DNA from: Promicromonosporaceae bacterium
GTDB lineage: Bacteria; Actinomycetota; Actinomycetes; Actinomycetales; Cellulomonadaceae
DNA: 16,442 nucleotides
Assembly: GCA_009780755.1 (NCBI GenBank)
Contig: WQZL01000037.1
Coordinates: 1 to 16,442, forward strand
Direction: 5' to 3'
Shown: positions 7,114 through 14,599 of the stretch, piece after piece
How the letters are laid out: every line of letters begins with the position of its first letter
Numbering within the stretch: the stretch's first letter is position 1
Made by a program: the position numbers and the translations under genes
The notes under the pieces: generated by a model
What the model was told of the DNA's origin: nothing
The model's input: the letters and a program-made list of their open reading frames with translations, nothing else
Databases searched by the model: none

Positions 7114-8526
7114 TCACGGAGTTTCCAGTGCCTCAATCTGCGCGTTGGCTCCTTCGAGGGTGCTGATGATGTCGGCGCCTGAGGCAATGGCCTGCAACGC
7201 GTCCACCACAACCTGGTTGGTTTGGCCGGCGCGAACCAGGGCCGGAATCATGTAGGTCTCGCCAGCCTCGGCCACCGAGGTGAACGGCGTTGAGTCCAAG
7301 CCGTGAGCGGCACGGGCCGCAACGGCGGCGTCGGTACCGACGGAAACGGCGGGGAAGATTTCGCCGAAGTCACCGACGATTACCTGGCACTCGGGCGAGG
7401 CGAGGAAGGTCACCCACAGGGCGGCGGCTTCCTGGTTGTTCGAGCCGGTCCAGATGACATCGACTAGGCCGTTGGTCGCGGCGAAGCGCCCGGCGGGGCC
7501 TTCCGGGACGCGGGCGAAGTTGAAGTCAACGGCCTGCTCCGGACCCATGTACGGCATGGCCATCCAGGAACCGGCGAAGGTCGAGGCGACGAAGCCGGAC
7601 TCCATCATGGCCTGCGTGCCAACGGTGGAGGTGGCGTCGAACATCGGAGCAACACCCAGGTCCATCATCTCGCGGTACCAGGTCAGGACGTCGATCATTT
7701 CCTGGGAGGCGAAGTTGTGGCTGCCGTCTGCGTTCTGGTGGGTGTAACCGAGGGCGTGGGCGAGGTTGCCCCAGCCGTTCTGACCGGAGGCGCCGTCTGA
7801 CCAGTCGGGGAGGAAGCCGTGGGTGACAACGTTGTTCGAGTCGAAGTCGGGGCTTAGGGCGTTGTTGCCGTTAGCATCGAGGGTGATCGACTTGATGAAT
7901 TCGGCGAAGGTGCCACCATCTTGGGCGTTGAAGGTGAGGTTGTTGATCTCTTCTTCGGTCCAACCAGCAGCGGTGGCCATCTCTACGTTGTAGACCAGAC
8001 CCTGGGTGTCCCAGTCCTTCGGGGTGCCAACCACGACACCCTCGTGCATACCGAACGACTCAGCCAGGCCGGGGATGAAAGCGTCCCAATCAACGGCGTC
8101 AACGACGCCGAGCGGGGCCAGGTCGGCCAGCTGGCCGGTGGAGGCGAACTGGTTCATGAAGCCGATCTGTAGCACAAACACGTCCGGGCCGGTGCCGGCG
8201 GCGATGTTGGTGCTCAGGTTGTCCCAGTACTGACCCCAGGCGGTAGCGGTGGTGTTGATCTCGATGCCGGTCTGCTCGGTGAACACCTCGGCACAGGCTT
8301 CGTACATCGGGCGCTGGCGGTCGTCCCACATCCAGTACTCGAGAACGGTGCCGGCGAAGTCACCGCCGGGTAGCGGCACGGTCTCACCGCCACCATCGGG
8401 GTCGCCACCGTTGACGGGAGGAGGCGGGGGGGAATCCCCACCGTTGTCATCGCCATTGCCACAAGCGGCAAAGGTGAAGGCCATAGCCACGGCAGCGCCG
8501 ACGGCCAGATACTTGCGGAGTTTCAT
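7114..8526 (-). CDS. Sugar ABC transporter substrate-binding lipoprotein
   Basis: Extracellular solute-binding protein (family 1, MalE-like) that captures a sugar for the adjacent permeases. The chosen ATG at 8526 gives a textbook lipoprotein signal, MKLRKY then a hydrophobic stretch ending FTFAAC, with lipidated C22. An in-frame start 36 bases upstream would add 12 hydrophilic residues ahead of the signal. AGAAAGAAG lies just upstream as the SD. A Gly/Asp/Pro-rich linker (about residues 23-54, including five prolines in a row) tethers the mature domain, which starts near TVLEYWMWDD and continues with PDVFVLQ and FAGSWMA as in sugar binders. Length 470 is normal. It follows the malG-like gene by 84 bp and is separated from GH31 by two hairpin elements. 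Confidence 0.92.
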   Translation of the reverse strand: MKLRKYLAVGAAVAMAFTFAACGNGDDNGGDSPPPPPVNGGDPDGGGETVPLPGGDFAGTVLEYWMWDDRQRPMYEACAEVFTEQTGIEINTTATAWGQYWDNLSTNIAAGTGPDVFVLQIGFMNQFASTGQLADLAPLGVVDAVDWDAFIPGLAESFGMHEGVVVGTPKDWDTQGLVYNVEMATAAGWTEEEINNLTFNAQDGGTFAEFIKSITLDANGNNALSPDFDSNNVVTHGFLPDWSDGASGQNGWGNLAHALGYTHQNADGSHNFASQEMIDVLTWYREMMDLGVAPMFDATSTVGTQAMMESGFVASTFAGSWMAMPYMGPEQAVDFNFARVPEGPAGRFAATNGLVDVIWTGSNNQEAAALWVTFLASPECQVIVGDFGEIFPAVSVGTDAAVAARAAHGLDSTPFTSVAEAGETYMIPALVRAGQTNQVVVDALQAIASGADIISTLEGANAQIEALETP

Positions 8527-8610
8527 TGTGCTTCTTTCTACTTGGGTTTTGGCGCTGGACAAACTCGAACGCCGAGGTTGGGTAATGATGGATTTGGGGA
8601 ACCGGCGGCG

Positions 8611-9573
8611 CTACATCTTGCCGCCGGAGAAGTTGAGGGATTGCACCAGTTGTCGGCCGAGGAGAATCAGCATGATGAATACTGGAATGATGGCGATGGT
8701 GGCCGCGGCCATCAGGCCGGTCCAGTCGGGAGCCACATTGGGCGACTGCGCCAAAAAACGTTGCAGGGCCACGGTTAGTACCCGAGTGTCATCGGCATTG
8801 CCTGCCACGAGCGGCCACAGGAAGTCTTTCCACATGCCAACCAGCGTTATCAGCATCATCGTGGCAATGGGGCCACGGCTCATCGGCAGGGTGATCCGCC
8901 AGAATCGCATGAACGGGCCGACGCCATCGATTGCCGCTGCCTCCTCAACCTCTCGGGGAAGGGAGAGGAAGAACTGCCGCAGGAAGAAGATGGCGAATGG
9001 ACTCATCAACAGCGAGGGGGCAACCAGGCCGTGCATGGTGTTCAACCAGCCCATCTGCCGCATGAGCGCGAAGTTTGGCAGCAGGGTGAGGATGCCGGGG
9101 ACGAGCAGACCGGCCAGCACGATGCTGAATAGCAGATCGCGGCCCTTAAAGCGCAGCCGGGCAAAGGCATAGGCGGCCATGGCCGCGCTGAGGGTTTGCA
9201 CGACGGCGATGGAGCCAGCGAAAACGATTGTGTTCCAGGTGTAGCCGATGAAGTCGATGGTGGCCCCGGTGCCCCCGGCGGCGATGGCCTCCTCCCGGGT
9301 GGTGAAGCCAAGGACGCGTTGGAAGTTGATCCAGGTCGGGTTGTTGGGGAACAGCTGGCCAGAATCGGCCACGAGTTCTGCGGCCGGGGTCAAGGCGGTA
9401 CGGATCATCCAGAAGAAGGGGAACAGCGTGATGAACAGCATGATCCCGAGGTAGATGAAGGCGATAATCATGCCCGGCGTCCACTTGCGCTTCTGCCCGG
9501 CGGCGCTGGCCTTTGCCTTCTTCTGCATATGACGTTCGGTCATGGCGTCGATCGGAGCGGTGCTGGTGGTCAT
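8611..9573 (-). CDS. Sugar ABC transporter permease, MalG type
   Basis: Inner-membrane subunit of a carbohydrate uptake (CUT1) ABC importer. The 320-residue protein has a cytoplasmic N-terminal tail rich in Lys/Ala (1-31), a first membrane segment from about 33 to 56 (MIIAFIYLGIMLFITLFPFF), and a further five segments. The EAA loop that contacts the ATPase is at about 210-230 (EEAAAIDGVGPFMRFW). Its ATG overlaps the malF-type stop codon by four bases (ATGA), so the two permeases are translated together. It ends in TAG directly after the usual family C-terminus, showing that TAG acts as a normal stop here. No ATPase gene is in the window; a shared MsiK-like ATPase elsewhere is the likely partner. 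Confidence 0.93.
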   Translation of the reverse strand: MTTSTAPIDAMTERHMQKKAKASAAGQKRKWTPGMIIAFIYLGIMLFITLFPFFWMIRTALTPAAELVADSGQLFPNNPTWINFQRVLGFTTREEAIAAGGTGATIDFIGYTWNTIVFAGSIAVVQTLSAAMAAYAFARLRFKGRDLLFSIVLAGLLVPGILTLLPNFALMRQMGWLNTMHGLVAPSLLMSPFAIFFLRQFFLSLPREVEEAAAIDGVGPFMRFWRITLPMSRGPIATMMLITLVGMWKDFLWPLVAGNADDTRVLTVALQRFLAQSPNVAPDWTGLMAAATIAIIPVFIMLILLGRQLVQSLNFSGGKM

Positions 9574-10529
9574 GACAGATCCGATCGGTTGGCGCGCATC
9601 AAGCGCATTTGGATCATGGTCAGCGCGCCGAGGATGATGGCGAGGAAGATCGCCACCGCCGAGGCGTAGCCCATTCGGAAGAAGGAGAAGGCGTTTTGGT
9701 AGATGAAGAAGAAGATGACGCGGACGGCCGGGATCGGCGAGGCGTCGTAACCGATCAAGACGATGTCGAATACCTGGAACGAGCCGATGGCGGAAAGCAC
9801 TAGCACGAGAGCGAGTACGGGGCGGATCAGCGGCAGGGTGATCTTAAAGAACATTCGGGTTTCGGAGGCGCCGTCAATGGCGCCCGCCTCGTACTGTTCG
9901 ACAGGAACCTGGGTCATGCCCGCGAAAAGCAACAGCGAGGTGTAGCCCAGGCCCGCCCAGACGGCGATGCCGATAATCATCGGCATGGCCTGGGTCTCGT
10001 TGAAGAAGGACAGCGTGGGGATGCCCAGGTTGCGGAACAGCTGGTTCACGAAACCCAGATTGGCGTCAAGCAACCAGGCCCAGACGAGGGCGATGGCCAC
10101 ATTGGGCACGAGCCACGGTAACAACATGGCCGAGCGCACCCACGACTTCAGCCGCAGTCGCTGCATCAGCGCGGCGGAGATGAGGGCGAGGCTGGTGCCG
10201 ATGATGACGTTGCCGAGTACGAAGTAGATGGTGACGCGCAGCGAGTTCCACATCCCCGAATCACCGAACATCTCCCGGAAGTTGTCAAAGCCGATGAAGT
10301 TCGGATCGCTCAGCAGGTTGAAGTCGGTCATCGAGTAGTGGAAGGCCCGGATGGTTGGCAGGATCTAGAAGAACAGGAAGCCGATTGCAGAGGGTGCCAG
10401 CAGCACCAGAGCAACCCACTTCTCTCTGCCCTGCAACCGAGACCTGCGGGGGTTGGGCCGTAGCTCGCCGTCCAGCGAGTCCTGCTGCCCACCTCCCCGT
10501 TCCTTCAGTCGCTCTTCCGTTCGACTCAT
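9570..10529 (-). pseudogene. Sugar ABC transporter permease, MalF type, interrupted by in-frame TAG
   Basis: A complete 319-residue MalF-type permease would run from ATG 10529 (good SD GAGAGGGAAG) to TGA 9570, but codon 55 is TAG (10367-10365). Upstream, the frame reads MSRTEERLKERG, then KWVALVLLAPSAIGFLFF, the expected cytoplasmic tail and first membrane helix. Directly after TAG it reads ILPTIRAFHYSMTDFNLL, the expected continuation. The EAA loop follows at about residues 212-232 of the full protein (YEAGAIDGASETRMFF). One base change from CAG (Gln) would explain it. The longest intact piece starts at ATG 10331 (253 residues), lacks the first helix and has no SD. Options are a true nonsense mutation, a sequencing error, or readthrough. 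Everything downstream in the operon is intact, so the lesion looks recent. Confidence 0.85.
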
Positions 10530-10593
10530 CGTTGGACTTCCCTCTCGTCTTCGAGTAGGAGCGGCCTAAACCGCACCGCTCAATGCTTGAAGA

Positions 10594-10623
10594 TGACTAT
10601 ATCAGAGTCACATCGCTCACAAA
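10594..10623 (-). promoter_or_regulatory. Candidate promoter and palindromic operator of the minus-strand operon
   Basis: Read on the minus strand, TTTGTG (10623-10618) and TATAGT (10601-10596) are separated by 16 bp, a plausible -35/-10 pair about 65-70 bp upstream of the malF start. The -10 sits within an imperfect palindrome, TGACT (10594-10598), 7-bp spacer, AGTCA (10606-10610), so a repressor bound there would block the promoter. ATAGTCA occurs again on the plus strand at 10770-10776 near the amidohydrolase gene. No regulator gene lies in the window, so this rests on pattern alone. Confidence 0.4.
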
Positions 10624-10843
10624 CGCGCATCGGGCGCATTCTGGTCATGGCTGGTCGGCGCCCGCCGCTCTCCGCCGCATCTGAGGGATATCGACGCCGC
10701 TCACAGCATGCCCGCCATCAAGCCGCGACCTGCGTTTTTATGCTCGTAAGCCCGGTGTATCTGGCAAGAATAGTCACGATTTGGTTAAGGTGAGCGCCGG
10801 GTCGGCCACCGGCCCCAACAATTTCCACAGGATTGAGAGAGCA
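10624..10843. other. Divergent intergenic region between malF-type gene and amidohydrolase gene
   Basis: Together with the promoter part at 10530-10623 this makes a 314-bp gap between divergent starts. I see no convincing gene. ORFs that enter it are unsupported extensions of neighbours or antisense frames. It should contain the amidohydrolase promoter, for which only a weak candidate is visible: TTTTTA (10735-10740), 17 bp, TATCTG (10758-10763). Confidence 0.5.
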
Positions 10844-11929
10844 ATGGATCATCACCAACTTACCGACCTTCGGCTGCGAGACTTCCAACCGCGTCCGTCG
10901 CTGCGCATCGCGGAGAACCTGATGCCGCGCTCCGCCACCCCTGCGGTGGATGCACACAACCACCTTGGCCGATGGCACGCGTATCAGCAGCTTGGGGTTT
11001 GGAGCGATGAACACTGGCGAGTAAAGGATGTCGCGGCGCTCGTTCGGATGATGGATGAGGTGAACATAGCCACCATCGTCAACCTCGATGGCAGCTGGGA
11101 CGACGAGCTGGAGCGAAATCTTGATCGTTACGACCGGGCCTTCCCTGGACGATTCATTAGCTACTGCCGCATCGACTGGAGTACCACTACCGAAACGGGA
11201 TGGCCTGAGCGGATCGCCAGGTCCATCACCGACTCTGCCGCGCGCGGCGCCTGCGGGGTCAAGCTGTGGAAGGACATCGGGCTGCGTCGGCGAGACGAGC
11301 ATGGCGAGCTGATCTTTTTGGACGATCCCCGGCTAGAGGGCATGTGGGCCGCCATTAACGAGGCGAACCTGCCCATCGCCGTGCACACAGCCGACCCAGC
11401 CGCCTTCTTCGCACCCCTAGATCGACACAATGAGCGCATCGAGGAACTCGCGGCCCACCCCGACTGGCAGTTCATGCATCCGCAGTTCCCCCCTTTGCAA
11501 CGGCTGCTGGATTCGCTGGAGAGCGCCGTCGCCGCGAACCCCGGCATCACCTTCGTTGGTGCCCACGTCGGATGTTATGCCGAGGACCTTGACTGGGTAG
11601 ACGGGATGCTCACCCGGTATCCGAACTTTGCGGTAGACATCGCGGCTCGGATCGCCGAGCTGGGCCGACAGCCCAGACGAGCCAAGCGGCTCATCGAGTC
11701 ACACCCTAGCCGGGTGATCTTCGGGTCGGACGTATCCCCACCCACCGCCGAGGATTACGCGATCTACTTCCGATTCCTGCAAACGGCCGACGAACACTTC
11801 ACCTACCAGGCCCAAGAGCCGCCCAGCACCGGCCGCTGGCGGATCAGCGCCCTCGACCTATCCCCCGAACAGGCCGCCGCCATCGCTGGCGAAAACGCCC
11901 GCACCCTAATCCCCGCCCTGCGCAGCTAA
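10844..11929 (+). CDS. Metal-dependent amidohydrolase family protein (Amidohydro_2 type)
   Basis: TIM-barrel metal-dependent hydrolase, 361 residues, cytoplasmic. The metal and catalytic residues are all present: D36-x-H38-x-H40 (VDAHNH), H181 in IAVHTADP, H241 in FVGAHVG and D296 in IFGSDVSPP. The ATG at 10844 is chosen because GAGAGA lies just upstream and the protein then begins ahead of the conserved core; a GTG at 10781 would add 21 unconvincing residues. The Amidohydro_2 family includes lactonases, decarboxylases and other hydrolases. Beside sugar dehydrogenases a sugar-lactonase role is possible, but this is inference. It is transcribed divergently from the transporter operon and is followed by a 284-bp gap before the GH4 gene. 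Confidence 0.88.
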   Translation: MDHHQLTDLRLRDFQPRPSLRIAENLMPRSATPAVDAHNHLGRWHAYQQLGVWSDEHWRVKDVAALVRMMDEVNIATIVNLDGSWDDELERNLDRYDRAFPGRFISYCRIDWSTTTETGWPERIARSITDSAARGACGVKLWKDIGLRRRDEHGELIFLDDPRLEGMWAAINEANLPIAVHTADPAAFFAPLDRHNERIEELAAHPDWQFMHPQFPPLQRLLDSLESAVAANPGITFVGAHVGCYAEDLDWVDGMLTRYPNFAVDIAARIAELGRQPRRAKRLIESHPSRVIFGSDVSPPTAEDYAIYFRFLQTADEHFTYQAQEPPSTGRWRISALDLSPEQAAAIAGENARTLIPALRS

Positions 11930-12019
11930 CAAGCCTCGTCATCACTTGGCTCCTTGCCGAGCAGGAACACCTGCCGCTCGCCGCGCTTTCTTACCTTACT
12001 TATCTTGCGTTCTGACGTG

Positions 12020-12065
12020 CGCGAATGCTTTCGCGGACGGCTGCCTAGCGCCTGACGGCGCGTTT
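12020..12065 (+). terminator. Two small hairpins after the amidohydrolase gene
   Basis: CGCGAA-TGCT-TTCGCG (12020-12035) is followed by GCGCC-TGAC-GGCGC (12048-12061) and then GTTTC. The second could be a weak intrinsic terminator, though it lies about 120 bp beyond the amidohydrolase stop codon and has only three T residues after it. The surrounding gap 11930-12213 holds no supported gene and probably includes the GH4 promoter. Confidence 0.35.
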
Positions 12066-12213
12066 CAGGAGCCGCGTGATGAACGGCCTTCTCCTGTCAC
12101 CCGCAGGCAAAAGCACGCTCTCGTTTCAACATCCGAGTGCGCGCTGATGAGTGAATCAGGGCAAATTCGATCACTAAGTTGCAATCAGCGGTGTGGTTGG
12201 GGATGATGGGGGT

Positions 12214-13530
12214 ATGCCTCGTATCGCATTCCTTGGCGCAGGTTCCGCCGTTTTCACCCGTCAGCTGCTCGTCGATCTGCTTCGGTACGACGACCTTCCC
12301 GAACTAGAGATCGCCCTCCAGGACATCGATGCTGATCGTCTGGAGATGGCCCGCGGCACCGCCGAGCATGTCGCCGCGCAGCTAGGCAAACCCCTTACCG
12401 TCGTTGCCTCCCTCGACCGCCGCGAGGTACTCACGGGCGCCGACTTCGTAATCATCATGATTCAGGTAGGCGGCCTGGAGGGCACCCGTATCGACCTGGA
12501 AATCCCGGCCAAGCACGGCCTACAGCAAACCATCGGCGATACCACCGGCGTCGGCGGTGTCTTCCGCGCCCTGCGCACCTTCCCCGTAATCTCGCAGATC
12601 GCCGCCGATGTGCGCGAGCTATGCCCCGATGCCTGGGTACTCAACTACACAAACCCGATGACGCTGAACATCTGGTGGTGGTCGGTTGTCGCCCCGGAGA
12701 TCAAGGTAGTTGGCCTGTGCCACTCCGTGTTCTGGACGGTTTGGGGTCTGTGCGAGCTGATCGGCGTTCCCTTCGAGGGCACCGAATACTCGGCCGCCGG
12801 GGTCAATCATCAGGCATGGCTCACGCAGTGGAGCCGCGAGGGCGAAAGCCTCTACCCGCTGCTCGACGCGAAGATCGCCGAAGACCCCGAACTGCTGCGC
12901 CGCGTGCGAGTCGAAATGTATCGCCGCATCGGCTACTTCCCCACCGAGACCTCGGAGCATTCCTCCGAGTACCTCCCCTGGTTCCTGCGTTCGCCCGAGC
13001 AGATCGTCAAGTTCCGCTTGCAACCGCTGGAATACCTGGGCATCTCCGAGCGCAATGTCGAAGAACTCGAAGAGGTTAAGCGCCAGCTTGCCGCGGGCGA
13101 GCCGCTGGAACTGCCCGAGGAGGGCGCCGCCGAGTACGCCCCGCAAATCATCCATTCGATACTTACCGGCACCGAGCGCAAGATTCACGTCAACGTGCCA
13201 AACCGGGGCTACATCGACAACTTGCCCCAGAATGCCGTGGTCGAGGTACCGGCCATCACCGATGGCAGCGGCGTTCACCCCTGCGCTGTCGGCTCGATTC
13301 CGACCGCTGGCGCCGTCTTTAACCGCACCGTGCTTTCCGTAGGCGAGTTGACGGTGCAGGCCGCGCTGACCGGCGATCCGCAGGCGGTACGTCAGGCCGT
13401 GCTGGTCGACAGCAACGCCTCGTCTCAACTCACCCCGCAGCAGATTTGGGACTTGTGCGACGAGATGACGCAGGCACACAAGGCGTACCTGCCGCGCAGC
13501 CTCGGCGGCGAGATCGATCTGGTGCTGTAG
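12214..13530 (+). CDS. Glycoside hydrolase family 4, probable alpha-galactosidase
   Basis: GH4 enzymes cleave glycosides by a redox-elimination mechanism using NAD+ and a divalent metal (usually Mn2+). The 438-residue protein shows the N-terminal NAD-binding fold (PRIAFLGAGSAVFT), D110-TTGVGG, the NYTNPM segment (144-149), the metal-site Cys in C169-H-S-V, and N198-H199 in GVNHQAW. As I recall the family literature, CHSV marks alpha-galactosidases (MelA-like), against CHG, CDMP or CN-P forms for other specificities. The ATG at 12214 gives the normal family N-terminus; a GTG at 12193 would add seven residues. There is a G-run directly before the ATG rather than a well-spaced SD. No signal peptide: cytoplasmic. 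It ends in TAG and is followed by a strong hairpin. Confidence 0.93.
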   Translation: MPRIAFLGAGSAVFTRQLLVDLLRYDDLPELEIALQDIDADRLEMARGTAEHVAAQLGKPLTVVASLDRREVLTGADFVIIMIQVGGLEGTRIDLEIPAKHGLQQTIGDTTGVGGVFRALRTFPVISQIAADVRELCPDAWVLNYTNPMTLNIWWWSVVAPEIKVVGLCHSVFWTVWGLCELIGVPFEGTEYSAAGVNHQAWLTQWSREGESLYPLLDAKIAEDPELLRRVRVEMYRRIGYFPTETSEHSSEYLPWFLRSPEQIVKFRLQPLEYLGISERNVEELEEVKRQLAAGEPLELPEEGAAEYAPQIIHSILTGTERKIHVNVPNRGYIDNLPQNAVVEVPAITDGSGVHPCAVGSIPTAGAVFNRTVLSVGELTVQAALTGDPQAVRQAVLVDSNASSQLTPQQIWDLCDEMTQAHKAYLPRSLGGEIDLVL

Positions 13531-13551
13531 GAGGCTCTTGCTCCATACCAA

Positions 13552-13600
13552 CGGCTGGCGATCACCGAGTCCCTCTCTCTTGGCGGTCGCCAGCCGCTTC
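13552..13600 (+). terminator. Intrinsic-terminator-like hairpin after GH4
   Basis: CGGCTGGCGA (13552-13561) pairs perfectly with TCGCCAGCCG (13587-13596), and the intervening bases can form an inner stem (CCGAG with CTTGG). A T-rich run (CTTCTGTTGT) follows. It starts 21 bp beyond the GH4 stop codon, as expected for its transcription terminator. Confidence 0.7.
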
Positions 13601-13613
13601 TGTTGTAGATTCG

Positions 13614-13731
13614 CCCTCACGTCATTCTGCGCGCAGGGACGTAGTCCCGAAGCCGCAGAACCCAGGACCAACAGTTTCCATTGAGTCAAGGTTCTGCGAC
13701 TCGCTGTCGCTCGCGCAGAATGACATGAGGG
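13614..13731. repeat. REP-like pair of inverted ~50-bp elements
   Basis: Outer arms 13614-13633 (contains GTCATTCTGCGCG) and 13712-13731 are complementary at 19 of 20 positions. Inner arms CGCAGAACC (13654-13662) and GGTTCTGCG (13690-13698) are perfectly complementary. Each half carries its own short dyad between outer and inner arm (GGGACGTAGTCCC on the left). The design, two inverted copies of one element, matches that at 6933-7027 although the sequences are unrelated. It resembles dispersed repeats beginning GTCATTCTG known from many bacteria. No gene is visible between GH4 and the TauE/SafE gene. Confidence 0.8.
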
Positions 13732-13804
13732 TTACTTTTCGAACGCCCTGGGTTGCACATAGCCGGGGTTTTCCTTTGTTACTGCCGACACGCTAAGGAT
13801 CATC

Positions 13805-14599
13805 TTGTCAGCGCTCGAACTCATCGCGCTCATCGTCGCCGGGCTGGCGGCCGGGTCGATCAACGGCGCCGTTGGCTCCGGCTCACTGGTCACGCTGCCC
13901 GTCTTACTGGCGATGGGACTTGAACCTGCATCGGCGGTGACAACCAACACCATCGCGATGGTGCTTTCAGCCTTCGGCGGGGTGCTGGCCTACCGCCGCG
14001 AACTCACCGCCGACTTGCCCAACCTGCGCGGGCTGCTCATCACCTCCACCATCGGCGGAGTCGTTGGTTCGGCGCTGCTGCTCACGACCCCTCCCGGCGC
14101 AATCCGCATCATCGTGCCTACCCTCATCGCCTTCGCCCTGTTGCTGGTGATCTTCCAGCCACGGGTGGCCAAGTGGGTGCGGTCGCGTTCCGTTTCCACC
14201 GGCGAGGCCGCTCTCGACCCCACGGTCAACCCCTATGACGGCACCTCGCTTCGCGCCTCGATTGCCGGGTGTTCGATCTATGGGGGCTACTTTGCCGCCG
14301 CCCAAGGCGTCATCCTGCTGGGCGTACTTGGCGCCTTCACCGGCAAACCGATGGGTGAGGTCAACGGCGTCAAGAATCTGTTAACCCTCACCGTGAATGT
14401 CACAGCAGCTGTGGTTTTCACTGTCTCTCATTTCCTGGGTCAGGCCAACGTAGTCTGGTCGGCAACTGCCGCCATCGCCCTCGGTGCGGCCATTGGCGGC
14501 TATGCGGGTGGCCACCTTGCCAAGCGCGTGCCCCCCTGGGCGTTGCGCACCCTGATCGTCATCATCGCCGCCACCGCCCTCATCCGCGAGCTGGTGTGA
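13805..14599 (+). CDS. Sulfite exporter TauE/SafE family membrane protein
   Basis: Integral membrane protein of the TauE/SafE (DUF81) family, proposed to move sulfite, sulfoacetate or other organic anions. The 264-residue protein has about eight hydrophobic segments and the internal-duplication motifs of the family: AAGSINGAVGSGSLVTLPVLL near the start with TNTIAMV (in the 40s), and later IYGGYFAAAQGVILL with VNGVKNLL. The start is TTG 13805, supported by AAGGA about six bases upstream; no ATG or GTG fits the N-terminus better. It ends in TGA overlapping, tail to tail, the last 20 bases of the nuclease gene. Its final 125 bp recur in degenerate form at 15735-15848. No link to the sugar genes is evident. 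Confidence 0.9.
   Translation: MSALELIALIVAGLAAGSINGAVGSGSLVTLPVLLAMGLEPASAVTTNTIAMVLSAFGGVLAYRRELTADLPNLRGLLITSTIGGVVGSALLLTTPPGAIRIIVPTLIAFALLLVIFQPRVAKWVRSRSVSTGEAALDPTVNPYDGTSLRASIAGCSIYGGYFAAAQGVILLGVLGAFTGKPMGEVNGVKNLLTLTVNVTAAVVFTVSHFLGQANVVWSATAAIALGAAIGGYAGGHLAKRVPPWALRTLIVIIAATALIRELV

Noticed and set aside
8249..9172. 307-codon plus-strand ORF antisense to the binding-protein and MalG-type genes
   Set aside because: It spans the boundary of two clear minus-strand genes and has a low-complexity translation rich in Arg, Ser and Pro.
10718..11302. 194-codon minus-strand ORF over the amidohydrolase start
   Set aside because: It is antisense to a gene with a complete metal site and shows no domain of its own.
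12181..12202. Possible sigma-70 promoter directly before GH4
   Set aside because: No pair of -35 and -10 boxes with acceptable match and spacing stood out; only a loose GCAA/TTGC dyad lies upstream.
11946..12206. 86-codon ORF between the amidohydrolase and GH4 genes
   Set aside because: No RBS, no recognisable motif, unusual composition, and it runs through two hairpins; more likely intergenic DNA.
12619..13689. 356-codon minus-strand ORF antisense to GH4
   Set aside because: GH4 on the plus strand has all family motifs; the antisense frame has none and runs through the terminator hairpin and into the REP-like element.
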